From the NCBI GenBank assembly GCA_037501455.1, contig CM074858.1:20758501-20822500 (forward strand): a stretch of 64,000 bases of DNA, written 5' to 3'. Made by a program: the position numbers and the translations under genes. This document shows positions 46,946 to 58,006 of the stretch, in pieces (positions within the stretch are counted from its first letter, which is position 1; the number at the start of each line of letters is the position of its first letter). The stretch comes from Lantana camara. Taxonomy: Eukaryota > Streptophyta > Magnoliopsida > Lamiales > Verbenaceae. The notes under the pieces were generated by a model that had not been told where the DNA came from, did not search any database, and saw only the letters and a program-made list of their open reading frames with translations.

Positions 46946-47940
46946 ATGCATCCCCTGTTTCTTCTTCTTCTCACAGCAACAACAACAACAAAGCTTCCAT
47001 GTCTTTAGCACGAACCAAACACCCCAAACAATAACAAAACACTAGCTAAACCAAGTAATTAACCAACAAACTCAAGGAAACATGTATATGAATCACATAT
47101 CTCAAATAGGCTTCAATTAATTCAAGGGAACATGCATTAATTCACCAAAGTTCACACATGAAACCCTTAAATAAGAAAGGTGATCAATCATACCCCAAGC
47201 ACATATAACTCATGATATATTTGCACAAAACCAAACCAATATCATCATATAAATCTCATATAGACTCATGGGATGCAAAAGACCACAAACCCTAACATAT
47301 ACTCTAGAATTCATCAATTAAAAATGCATGATCTTACCTTGATTGAGTGAAGAGATGGAGGAGATGAAGAGATGAAGGTGTATAGCTTGAATTCTTGTTG
47401 AAAAAAGAAAAAAATCTTGGCCTCCTTGCTTCCTTGGTGGATCGGATGAAGAGAGGGAGAAATGGAAGAGTTCTTGCTTTGTCTTAGTTGAAAATGAAGA
47501 ATAATGTATGTATAGGTGTGTGTATATGCTTATGTCAATCAAGAGGTGGAAGAAAAGGGGTAAAATTGTAACTTGGTCCTTGGAAGATTTAAATGAATGC
47601 AATTAGGTATCAAGTTTCATGAATGTTACAAATGAGTCCAACGAAATCATCAATTAGGTCCAAAGGTTTCTAAATGTTTCAATTAAGGACAATGGATCAA
47701 GTATTCTCGTAATTAAAATTAGTGTTCACTTAAGCATGCTCGCGGAAATTTAAATACGTAATCCACGAAATACGATTCACGAAAGAAGGAATTTAAAAGT
47801 ACCTAACTCACAAGTATTCAAATTAAAATAATTAATGAAATAGCGTAATTAAAGAACGAATAGGAATTAAATAAATCCTAAATACCAAAACTCACACTCG
47901 TAGCGCGTGTACCTAACTTGCCGAAAAACGGGGTGTCACA

Positions 47941-47958
47941 ACCTCTCCCCCTTAAGAA
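47941..47958 (-). other. Polypurine tract of the 45153 element
   Basis: On the minus strand CTTAAGGGGGAGAGGT abuts the LTR start TGTGACACC. Confidence 0.7.
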
Positions 47959-48959
47959 GGACCTGTCCTCAGGTCCACTTCCTCGAGTTCTGGAATCTAA
48001 GCAAAACCACTCTATGTTCATCCCACGTGGGGTTCGTGACATTGAAACAGGGATTAGTTCAAAAAGGGTCTTCAAGCGCAAAGTGGCTTCAGTGCAAGTT
48101 ATATATAAACTTGATCCGACTATGAGTAGTCCAAACGTGTCGCACGACAGGAGGGTCTAGAGAGATTTAACTCCCACCATCTGAATCCATCCTAACCATC
48201 CCATAACTCAGTATCACGAGTGGATTAGTTAACGAACTTCTACCACTCGTTCTCCAATCCCAAACGGGTCTTCTATCACCACATCAACTTCATGGTTTGA
48301 AGTTGGTTTCTTGAACAACCACCAGCTTCTAAACATGGTCTCCGAAGGCCTATTGAGAAGTCCGTTGAACGGCACGACCCTCGTCTCATCACGTAACAAA
48401 CACTTGCTCTCTCCAAACGACAAATAAATAACAACAAGCACAAACAACGATAATTGAAAATGCATATGCACGTGGTATGCATGTGTGAATGTACCGTTCA
48501 CCGTGGTTTTTGGTAAGCCTTCATTGTAATGATCCGATTGGACGTTTGGTTCTTTGTTGAAGCTTTCCTTTGTTCCTAGTGTCAAATTCTGGAATCCTCG
48601 ACGTGCTGACATTTCAATAACCACCCGGTCTCCATCCTATGATCAATGTCCACCTTTATCCAAACTCTACAGTCCAAAAGCCCATCATTGAAAGTGTGCT
48701 CACCTTGCCCATTCAACTCGTCCTATATTTCATGATATATTCGATTTTTTCGTATGCCCGAACAAATCTCTTAGTAGCTCGAATTATAGGTCCCAAATCT
48801 TAGTAGTGGTTCCGGTTCACCTTGGAAGATTGATTAACGAGTGAAACTCTTTCCTTATTCATGTTAGGGTCCCTTAGGTATTCCATTTCGACACCTGATT
48901 GAATTGACTCTCATTTTTTAAGCTCGACGGAATTGATTCCCGCATCGCTCTTCACGAAA
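47959..48959 (-). pseudogene. 3' internal remnant of the 45153 element
   Basis: An open frame on the minus strand reaches the polypurine tract (GPEDRSFLRGRGCD), recalling the C-terminal end of gypsy integrases but too degraded to confirm. A separate minus-strand frame of 131 codons (48624-48229, MVIEMSARRGFQNLTL near its start, EDPFGIGERVVEVR at its end) has no family I recognise. No RT or integrase motif is present. It is cut at 48959 by the next LTR. Confidence 0.4.
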
Positions 48960-49484
48960 TGTAACGCCCCGACTTTTCAGACGTAAAGATATGACGTATG
49001 TGATTACCAATTCGCGCGAATTAATTGTTTTTACGTGTTTTATATTTAATTTTATTATAAATTATTATTATTTTATTTTATTTTATTTTATTTCAAATTA
49101 ATATTACTTTTATATATTTCGTTATTTAGTAATTATTTTAAATTATTATTATTTTCGTGATTAATGTTAATTAAGTGTTATGCTAATTAATTATGTCTTA
49201 ATCATCTGTATTAATTTATTCAAATCCGTTGACCTTGATTTATTTTTAGAATAGAATTTAATTCATTTAGTTTTAAATTTTATTAAGCATGGAATTATTA
49301 TGAATATGTGCTTGATTGTTTAATTGTGCTTCGTTCTTATATGAAATGATATCGAAATGTCGTGGAAATGTAGTATGTCGTAAATATATGTGTTATGAAC
49401 ATGCCTATATGCTCGGTCTGAATTCATTTGACGTGTTAACGAATTTAATTGGAATTGTGGAACCAAATCGGGGGCTAACGAGCA

Positions 49485-49545
49485 ATTAACGCACCCTTGG
49501 TTCCGTACGTGATATCTTGAGCTCGGGAACTCGGATTCGAGTTCC
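49485..49545 (+). promoter_or_regulatory. Conserved U3 module
   Basis: AATTAACGCACCCTTGGTTCCG, a spacer, then GAGCTCGGGAACTCGGATTC followed by GAGTTCC. It is about 525 bases from the LTR start, with a compensated change inside the inverted repeat (GAACTCGG...GAGTTC). Confidence 0.5.
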
Positions 49546-50544
49546 GTCAACTTCGTTGAACTCGTATCGAAGATTTGAGTTTAATAAACTTAGCCTTATA
49601 TTTTTCCAAAATCATTTGTACCTCCGAAATCCAACCGAAAAACGAAACGGCATCAAAATAACCACATTTCACCAAAATGGCCATAACTTGTTCTAAACTT
49701 AACCAAATTAACTATGGTTGGTGTCAGTTTAACCCTAGTTCAGCCCTCTACCATACCTTAACTGCCCCATCTCGAACCAATCCTCACACAAACCAGAAAG
49801 TTCAGCCAAAGCTTCTGCATTCCAGTTTCCCGTCACTGTGCAAATCCTTGAGATTTTGGAGCTCAAATCTCTATCAACTTTCATCCAAGCAACAAGGTGA
49901 GTTAGGATTATGTTGTACATGCATCTCTGGGTATTTTGATCCTTTCATCCCTAATTTTGAGTCAGATTACTTGAGGTTTTGAGCTTTTGAATGAATAGTT
50001 AGGTTTTTGAATGTTTTGTTGATTCCTTGAATTTCTTTGATCTCTGACTTGTTTTGATGCTATATATATTATTCTTTTACTTCATTTATGACTGAGGATG
50101 CTTGTATTTGTTGGTGGTTAAGAGTTTGGTGAGATATCATTAATGGATTGTTATGAAATGCTTGAACTCCAACTGATTTCTTTCCTCCCTCACGCACTGA
50201 ACTGCTGCTAGCTTTTAGGATTTGTTTTGATGTCAAATGTTGTTCATTTTTATCTTAATTGCAGCTGTGTTGATGGTTGTTTCATCATGTTTTGTCTTGC
50301 CCTGTTTTCATTCATTCTTCCCCTGTTTTTCCCGCATGAAACTGGTGCCTTTTTCTTCTCTGTTTTGCTGCATATATTGAGGTTATTTACAGGCTTGGTT
50401 GCTGTGCATTTGTAGCCTTTTTATTCCTTATTACGTTGGCTTGTTTTGGTTCCTAAGTTTGGGAGAATTTTGGCCTGGTTTGAACCTCTTTTCTTTCCCT
50501 GTTGTTCGTTGCCGCCTGTTGCTGCTTCTGTTGCTTCTGTAACA

Positions 50545-50670
50545 CTCTCCCCGGGCAGGGAGAGCTTGCTCTTGGAGAGTACCCGGCCGGGTACTCCTGT
50601 TACAGAAACTTTCTGTACCCTCTACCCGGACGGGGAGTTTTGAACTGGGATGGCTACCCGGGCGGGTAGC
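50545..50670 (+). repeat. Palindrome block TACCCG-GC-CGGGTA
   Basis: CTCTCCCCGGGCAGGGAGAG (50545), AGTACCCGGCCGGGTACT (50578), CTCTACCCGGACGGGGAG (50620) and GCTACCCGGGCGGGTAGC (50653). The second and fourth pair perfectly outside a two-base centre. The block is followed by a CT-rich, GCTGCT-rich tract. Confidence 0.9.
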
Positions 50671-51544
50671 TGCTGCGTGCAGTTCTGTTTCTTTTTCCTT
50701 TTCCTTCTGCTGCTGCTTCTTTCTTCTTTCTTTTTCTTTCCTTTCTTGTTGCTGCGTGTGTGTGTGTTGTTGTTCAGACCCGTTGCTGCCGTTTTTCCCC
50801 TTTGATTCAGAGTGTGTGCGTGTGTATATATATATATATATACACACTACACTTCCATGCTAACCATGCACACACAACCACTACACTTCCATGCTAACCA
50901 TGCACACACAACCATCTCTTCATATATATATATATATATATTATGTGTGCATGACCTTTTTATTCCTATTGCATGCATGACTGTTGTTACTTGCTATTGC
51001 ATGCATGGATCTTTCTCATATAATTATGCATGCATGAGGATTATAGGTTCTACGTGATATATATATATATACTACGTATGTAATATCTATGTTATATATA
51101 TATTTAATTTGCATGTATATATATATATATATATAAATATGTGTATACGTGTGAGTATATATATAATTATTATATATTTATTATATATTTTAAGTGTTAA
51201 TTGATTTGTTTTAATTCTAGAATTTAATTGATAGTTATTTCACGTATTTAATTTACCGATTATTGCTTGAACGTTTTATTTATCCTATTTCTAATTGTAA
51301 ACATGAATATTACGTGTTATGATTATTAAATGAATTCTTAGATTAAATTGATATGAATTATGAATTTATGAATTTGAATGGAATGAATGAACGAATGGTT
51401 TGGTTATATGCTTTAATTTCCTTAATAGTGCACATGAACATTTTCATGGCATAATATCATCTTGTACGCATTCATATCATATTCATTTCATTGCCGAGCG
51501 TCATATTTGGTCATTTAGAGTCTCATATCTTTTCTTTTGCACAG

Positions 51545-51610
51545 ATTCGGATTTGGTCGGAGACAAGGGCGAGCATTGAGACGCTTGTGCCTTTCTTTTG
51601 CGTTTAAAAG
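51545..51610 (+). other. Putative LTR mini-exon (66 nt)
   Basis: TATCTTTTCTTTTGCACAG precedes ATTCGGATTTGGTCGGAGAC; the end is GTTTAAAAG|GTGGGTTTC. Confidence 0.55.
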
Positions 51611-52774
51611 GTGGGTTTCTCTTCTAATAGCTATAACAACCCAATATATCCCTTATGTGCAAGATTTAAGCCAAATTAGTATATATATATAAATCGAGTC
51701 CTTTCGAGTAAATGGTTTCAAACGTATGACCCCTTTTTATTGATGAAACCCTACCTTATGATTTTGGCGAGTGCATGATATGAATTGAACACGGGCCTAG
51801 GGACTTAGTGTATGTGGCTATCCGGGGAGGCAAGGGCCGACGGTGATTCCATACACTAGTTCCAACCAATTTACGGCGAAACCGACCTCGTTAAGGAGTT
51901 TTTAACGAGGAAAGGCTAATCGGGCTTTTGAGGATTCATGTACCTCACTAGCCACATTGATATGATTAGGTAGCCGGCCCTGCAAACCCGTCCACCACCC
52001 GGAGGAAGAAGGTGTATATGAATGATTATGATCATGTTATGTATGAGCACAAAAGATTTATGTGTGATAACGGATAATTAATGTTATGATTACACGAGGT
52101 GTTGGTTGGAGATTGTGCACGCCCACTCGCCGGGCCATAAAACCTTATGAACGATTATGAATGAATATGAATGTCGTAATCCCGTTGATGTTTTCTTTGT
52201 TTTTGCTCACTTGGGAAAGTCTTATCGAACTTCACACGGGATTAGGACTTGCATGAATGTGTTTAAATTATGTGATATTATATCTTATGCCTCGTTTTAT
52301 ACCCACCAGTCTCTTTTAGACTGAACTCGGTTTATTTTCAATTGTTTTGTGCAGGTATAGGAGTGCTAGGCGGGAATACAAGTCGTCTAGGTTTTGCATT
52401 GTTGTTTAGCACTTATTTTCAGTCTCATACAGTCATACTCTTGTTGCTATTTTGTATATGATCTTGGTATGGAGCGTTATGATTTTGTAGGCCGTGTGGC
52501 CTTGGATACATGAATGGTTTTGTATATCTATTTTGGAGCTTGGTGGCTCATTGTATATAATATATGTTGATCTTGCTTCCGCGTTTTATTATCGCTCTGA
52601 TTTTATATTGCCTTGATCTTGAATGGTTTAAGGGTTAGTCCCACCTAGCATAGCGTGTGTGTTGTGTCCCCGTTCGCTGTGGATTTGGCACGTGTATGGA
52701 CTTCCATTTCGTATACGGATCGGGTCTCGGTGCGGGGGATGTAGTACCTTACGCTTGAGTACTACATCCTTATG

Positions 52775-52786
52775 TGGTATCAGAGC
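52775..52786 (+). other. Primer-binding site (initiator tRNA-Met)
   Basis: TGGTATCAGAGC lies 8 bases after the LTR end TACA. It is complementary to the 3' end of plant initiator tRNA-Met, the usual primer of chromoviruses. Confidence 0.93.
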
Positions 52787-52980
52787 TTAGGGTTGCAAAA
52801 CCCGGGCTCTCGTGTCGTGTTGAGTCAGTTAAGTCGTTCGGCTTTAGGAACAACTTGTCAATGTGTTGCATATGCATTGTTTATGTGTTTGTGTGCTTTA
52901 AATTTCGAATTTTGATTGAATTAATTGCACTTGCATGCATGGACTAAAAATAACATGCATTTCAGTGTCTCTTGGACAGG

Positions 52981-54035
52981 ATGCCTCCACGTAGACACCG
53001 TGAGAGATCTCCAGGGCGACGCCGGCATCATGATCGATCCCCTACACCTCAACCACAGCCAAAAGCGCCTCCAATGGATATGGGGAACTTCATGGAAGCA
53101 GTTTTTAATTATGCGAGCATAGGAGGGCTCAAGCTCCCCCACCATAACAAGCAGAACAACCGGTGCCTCTACCAAAACATAATAATAGGGATCCTCATGG
53201 GGTGTTTCTGAGCTACAACCCCCCTCGGTTTTTTGGTTCCATTGATGATGCGGTCTCGGAGGGTTGGTTGATTCGATTGGAGAGGATATTTGGAGTCCGA
53301 CAGTTCACTACGCAAGAGAGGGCTCAATTTGCCATATTTCAACTAGATGGCGATGCTGATGAGTGGTGGGAAAGAACGAGAGAGAAACTTGAAGTGGATG
53401 GAGAGAAAGTTACGTGGGACGTCTTCAAGAGAGAATTTAGAGAATGTTTTGTACCGAAAGTGGTAAGAGAGAGGAAGGAGCAAGAGTTCATGGATTTAAA
53501 GCAGGGCGCGCGTACGGTGACTCAATATCTTGTCGTATTTAATATACTTGGAAAATATGCCCCTCATGTCACCCGAGATGAGAAGAGAAAATCAAGGAAA
53601 TTTATTACGGGATTAAGACAGGACTTGAGACATGGCCAGGCGGGTCACAACTTCGAGTCGTTTGCCAACACCGTGCAAAGGGCTTTGGTCCAAGAGGAAG
53701 AGTTCAAGAAGAAGGATCCGGTCTTTAGACCACCCATGGGAAGAGGTTCCGGATCAAATTCGGGAAAGAGACCGATGATTCAAGCTACTCCCCCTCCTAA
53801 AGGTCCTTTTAAGAAGCCAAGAATGGGAGGACAAGCCCCACCGGTTCCAAAAGCTTTGCCTGCGCCAACGAGAGATCGACAAGTTCCGAGTGAGGCTAGA
53901 TTGGCTCAATTTCCTTGTACACATTGTGGAGGGCCAACTCACAATTTCTACAATTGTCGAAGAAGGTTGAATTTGTGTCTCATATGTGGGAAAAGTGACC
54001 ATATGACGGATACTTGTCCTGACAAGAACCCCAGA
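52981..54035 (+). pseudogene. Chromovirus-like gag, interrupted
   Basis: The start ATG at 52981 gives MPPRRHRERSPGRRRHHD and a Pro/Gln-rich N-terminus. The frame shifts between about 53110 and 53163, and a TAA also falls in the resumed frame. The Gag core follows (RFFGSIDDAVSEGWLIRLE, FQLDGDADEWWE, VFKREFRECFVPK, EFMDLKQGARTVTQYL). Two zinc knuckles are at the end (CTHCGGPTHNFYNC and CLICGKSDHMTDTC). The coding region is cut 11 codons after the second knuckle by the LTR at 54036. Its pol would lie beyond the window. Confidence 0.9.
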
Positions 54036-55107
54036 TGTAACAGCCCAAAACAGGGCCTGGATGAAAATGGTAAACTAAGGGCATTGGTAAAGCGTTTATA
54101 GACCGTGATCCAAGTTTATAAACTTCATGCATTGCATTCTTACATGAACTTTGTGCTCATATGTGATCTGACATGTTTTAAGGGGGAATTCTTGACCTTC
54201 GATACAGTTTACTATTCATTTCCCAAGCCTATATTACCCAATGCTTCAATGGAACCCTATAGGTTCATATCACATGTTTTCCTATCCTTTGAACTTGCTT
54301 TCCAAGCTCCGGAAACCTTTCTTGAACCATAAGGGCATTTTGGTAACTTACCGACCAAAGTTACTATTCATCTGAAAATGAGCTTTTGATTCTGATATCT
54401 TTCCTACCCAAGTTTACAGTCAAATCGATCCTTGAGTCGAGACGAGTCTATTGAAATCATTCTTGACTTGAAAATCTATTCCGAGCTTTGTTTTATTGAA
54501 AACGTTTTCGAAAACCCTAGTTCACTATTCCTTCTACGAACGGTTTTCATTCGGAAAATGTTTTCTCTTCGGATTTGCACTACTTGAGCTATTTCAAGAT
54601 TTTTGAGATGTTTTACAACTCTTGATTCAAACCCTAGCTCGAAATTTTGAAGCGTACGCTTGTACGTAAGAATTCACTATTCATTCTACGTTTTCAACTT
54701 TTTTTAACGGTAAAACGTTTTATAGTTGATTTTGGACTCAAAACGCTTCTCGATTTATTTCTTGAATTTTGGAAACAATCCGGACTTGAAAATCATTCTA
54801 GAAAGTCGTTTTTCACTCATGTCGAGTTTCGAGCTCAAAACTTTTATTCACTAAAACTAATGTATCTTTCAAACGGTAAATCCGATTTCGACGAATGAAT
54901 ATGCGTTTCGAAGCTAATTTTTGGCCGGACGGAATGGTTATACTTCCAGCCTCTTACCTTCACGTTTTGGCAGCGAAATTACTGAATTACCCTCCAGCAG
55001 CCCCTATTTTGTTTCATGAATGATGAAGCTTCCAAGAGAAGACATCCACTTTTGCTCTCATACCCTTACCTCAAGTTTATTTCCAATGTGAGGGGCTTCC
55101 CAACACC

Positions 55108-55116
55108 TATAAATAG
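55108..55116 (+). promoter_or_regulatory. TATA box of the young element's 5' LTR
   Basis: TATAAATAG is followed about 30 bases later by a CT-rich leader (CTTTCTTTCTCTCCCTCTCC) and a donor-like site at 55220. It is duplicated at 62148-62156 in the 3' LTR. Confidence 0.75.
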
Positions 55117-55924
55117 AGCTCTCATGCCATTCATTTTCCTTGCTCAATGTTGTGTTAACAACTCCCTTTCTTTCTCTCCCTCTCCCCCTCTTGCCGTCTC
55201 TCCCCCCCTTTGTTAGCTAGGTTAGTTGTTTTATTTATTTTATGTTATGTTTTTATGTTATGTTTTAGTTTAGTTTATGTTTTTATGTTATGGTATGTTT
55301 ATATTATGTTTAGGTTGGGTCTTAGGGTCTTCCCTAAGACATATAGGATTTTATTTTATGCATTTATTATATAGTTTTTATGATATGTTTGTTAGTAGTG
55401 AATTATGATTTAATTGTTTAGTATATGCTATGAAATGTTATGAATTGCTTTAGTATATGGTATGATCATGTTATGGAGCTATTATATGATGATAATTGAT
55501 GCATGATTATGATATTTAATTTATGTTCAAGCATGTTATGCAATGGAATAGTAACCTATGATCAATTATATTATAACTTGTTACATGTTACTATATGGTC
55601 TCAATTGATAAATGTTACATGATTAATGGTCTTGATATGCTATGACTTATGTCTATGATATGTTATTACATTGTTACAATGTTACATGACTCATATGTTA
55701 TGACTTGAGCTTATGATATGGATTAATGGAATAGTGCTTTTATATGTTATACACTTTGATAGTGTTACATGTTATAACCTAAGATAGAATAGTGTTTCAT
55801 AACTTGATGTTATGCTTTAATTAGACCTCTTAACCATAGGTTATGCCTTTAACCTAGATCACACTTGCTTATAATAACATGAACTTGAAACTATAGATTA
55901 TAATCAAGATCATAATTGAATTAG

Positions 55925-55995
55925 GGTGTGTGTGTGTGTGCATGCCGTGTGTGTGTGAGTGTGTTCGTGTGTGTGCATGAGTGTGTGTTTAGTGT
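55925..55995. repeat. (TG)n-rich microsatellite
   Basis: TG/GTGTGA runs are present in both LTRs. The old inverted copy has an (AC)n stretch at the equivalent place (32445-32520). Confidence 0.85.
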
Positions 55996-56447
55996 GTGGG
56001 TTTGACCCGACCCTTTGACCCGACAAGTGAATAGTAACCTGTGAATAGTAATCCGTGAATAGTAATCTGGAATAGTAACTGTGAATAGTACTTTTGAATA
56101 GTAAAAGTGAATTAAAACTTGTGCTTTCTTAATAGACATTTGCACTTAGGGATTTCAAATCCGGGGTCTAAAATGTGATTTCAAAATGTGTTTTCTTTCG
56201 AGGACTTGTTTTATAACCTTAAGGTTTTGCGATAGGATTCATAATTTGATTAATTCCTAATCGATTATAGTAAGATCATAGTCCCACGTTAATGATAACT
56301 CACTTTAAGGATTCCCTTGTGTGTTATCCTTCTCTAATACCTTAAATGGTATTACTCTCTTGTCATTACATGTTCTGTACTTGTTTTATATGTTTATGTG
56401 CTTCGTGATAGAAGTGTGTCTTAGCTCACCTTAGTACACACTTACAG

Positions 56448-56514
56448 GAGTTAAGGTTGAGCACTGGAATCCCCAGGGCACTGCATAATCTATCCTACCT
56501 ACTGTTACTAATAG
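56448..56514 (+). other. Putative LTR mini-exon (67 nt)
   Basis: TAGTACACACTTACAG precedes GAGTTAAGGTTGAGCACTGG; the end is TACTAATAG|GTGAGGTGAGG. It occurs again at 63474-63540 in the 3' LTR. Confidence 0.55.
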
Positions 56515-57994
56515 GTGAGGTGAGGTTATAAATGTTTTCAACTGGAACCATGAATACTTAATGATTCAATTGTTTTGAAACTCAAAGCCTAGTGCTTTAC
56601 ATTCTTGTTTTGAAATACCCTTTATAGGGATGATTCTTTAAAGAATCCAATCGTATTCGTTATTTCTTGATCAAAGGCACATGTTTTCAAAGTACAGCAT
56701 CAATGATTCATGTTTTCAAAGTAATGCATCAATGGTTCAATGTTTTCAAAGTATTGCGTCAATGGTTCAATGTTTTCATCAATGGTTCAATGCATATGTT
56801 CAATGGTTCATACATTCGGATTTATTCTGGATGTCATCAATGGTGCAAGCAATCAATGGTTAATGGTATGGGCCCGGCGGTTTTGTGTAGAGGTGATGCT
56901 CGGGAGGTGAGCGCCAACGACATCACTAATACCGGCCGCCACACTAGGCGATTGATACCGACTTTAATCAGGAGGTTTGGTTAAGTCAGGACAATTGTCG
57001 GGAATGGACCGCAAATCTATTCCCAAATCAATGGTTAATGGTCACCTAGGGGTCGCTCCCCGAAGTGAAACTTGGTGGAGGATGGTGCATGTGTGTATGT
57101 ATTAGGGTGTTGTTGATCTCGGTCCGACACCCTATTAATGGTCATGTTTTCTGGAGTAAGGATGGAGAAGCCTAGCTTGCGGGCATCAATGTTTTCATAA
57201 AGTTGGTTCATATCTTGCAAAGTTGTTCCCTACCCTTATCCCGTTTTATGAAAATCATATGAACCAAATCATAGCATATGTGTGCGCGTGTGACAGCATT
57301 CATGAAAGTGTTTTGAAAACTCTCATTACTTATAGCATTGCATCAAAGGGTTTTATCACTTGAACTTATTCTTAAGTTCTTCATTAAAGCTTTGCAATAA
57401 AGGTTTTACCTTATGAACTTCACTTCAAACGTTTACTTCAAGTACTTTCTTTTAAAGATATCCCTCACTTAGTCACTTTGACTAATACCTCTACCTGTTT
57501 TCTGGCCTCATGGTTTCAGGTCTTGCAGCCGCAGTCTAGAGGTATCTTGAAGCTCTAGAGTGTTCATTTTGTTTGAGTCAGGACTTTACTTTATTAATCT
57601 ATTTTGTGTCCTGCATATGTTATATGGCTGCATTGATGCTTTACCTTATGCTTTTGTAATAATCCTTCTGCTACTTGGATACTGCTACAATTGCTATTAT
57701 ATGCTCCCGTGATAATGTTCAATTGATATAGTAATGTTAATAGTCTCTTCTGCTTAACGATCAGTACTTGCTTGTTTATATGCCATCACGCACATGTTTT
57801 GAAAAGTTTTAAAATACTCTGATTTTCCGCTGCATAAGCCACATAGTTAAACACTATTTGTTAATCGTTAATGGATATGCCGTTCGCTGGGGTATTTCTT
57901 GAGTGATGGCTCACACCATTACTTGAGGGGTGCTTCAGTGCGGGGGTTGGGGCGCCGCTCTCTACCAGCAAAGTGGGGGCGCTACAGCCTGAAG

Positions 57995-58006
57995 TGGTAT
58001 CAGAGC
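57995..58006 (+). other. Primer-binding site of the young element
   Basis: TGGTATCAGAGC lies 8 bases after the LTR end. It matches initiator tRNA-Met. Confidence 0.93.

Larger units (their letters stand above)
45153..47940 (-). repeat. Inverted 3' LTR (2,788 bp) of a GTAACG-palindrome family element
   Basis: On the minus strand it starts TGTGACACCCCGTTTTTCGG at 47940 and ends GGGCATCACA at 45153. It is the full-length relative of 16830-18893. It has a leader donor AATCAAG|GTAAGATC (47337), a palindrome block, a mini-exon and a (TA)n run (46193-46213). A polypurine tract lies just outside at 47941, so it is the 3' LTR of an element rather than a solo copy. The flanks (GATAA, ACCTC) do not match, as expected in that case. 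Confidence 0.87.
48960..52766 (+). repeat. 5' LTR (3,807 bp) of a chromovirus-like element
   Basis: The LTR starts TGTAACGCCCCGACTTTTC and ends GAGTACTACA, 8 bases before the PBS. It carries the U3 module (49485-49545) and a leader donor AACAAG|GTGAGTT (49896). A palindrome block, several (TA)n runs (50825-51190) and a mini-exon follow. A CAGTCTCTTTTAGACTG hairpin (52307) and an acceptor TTGTTTTGTGCAG (52354) lie before GTGCTAGGCGG. It was the template for recognising the right half of the chimeric LTR. Confidence 0.92.
54036..57986 (+). repeat. 5' LTR (3,951 bp) of the young element
   Basis: The LTR starts TGTAACAGCCCAAAACAGGG and ends GGGGCGCTACA. A TATA box is at 55108 and a leader donor TAG|GTTAGT at 55220. 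A mini-exon is at 56448-56514 and an acceptor CTCATGGTTTCAG at about 57519. A (TG)n run lies at 55925-55995 and TGAATAGTA repeats at 56025-56105. CAATGGTTCA repeats lie at 56700-56860. Unlike the other long LTRs it has no GC-rich palindrome block that I can see. Short open frames inside occur in both LTRs and are not genes. Confidence 0.93.

Noticed and set aside
53754..54002. Minus-strand frame within gag
   Set aside because: It is an antisense shadow of the gag zinc-knuckle region.
54105..54332. Open frames repeated at 61145-61372 (also 54647/61687 and 55016/62056)
   Set aside because: They are LTR sequence duplicated in the 5' and 3' LTRs of the young element; composition is low-complexity and no homology is evident.
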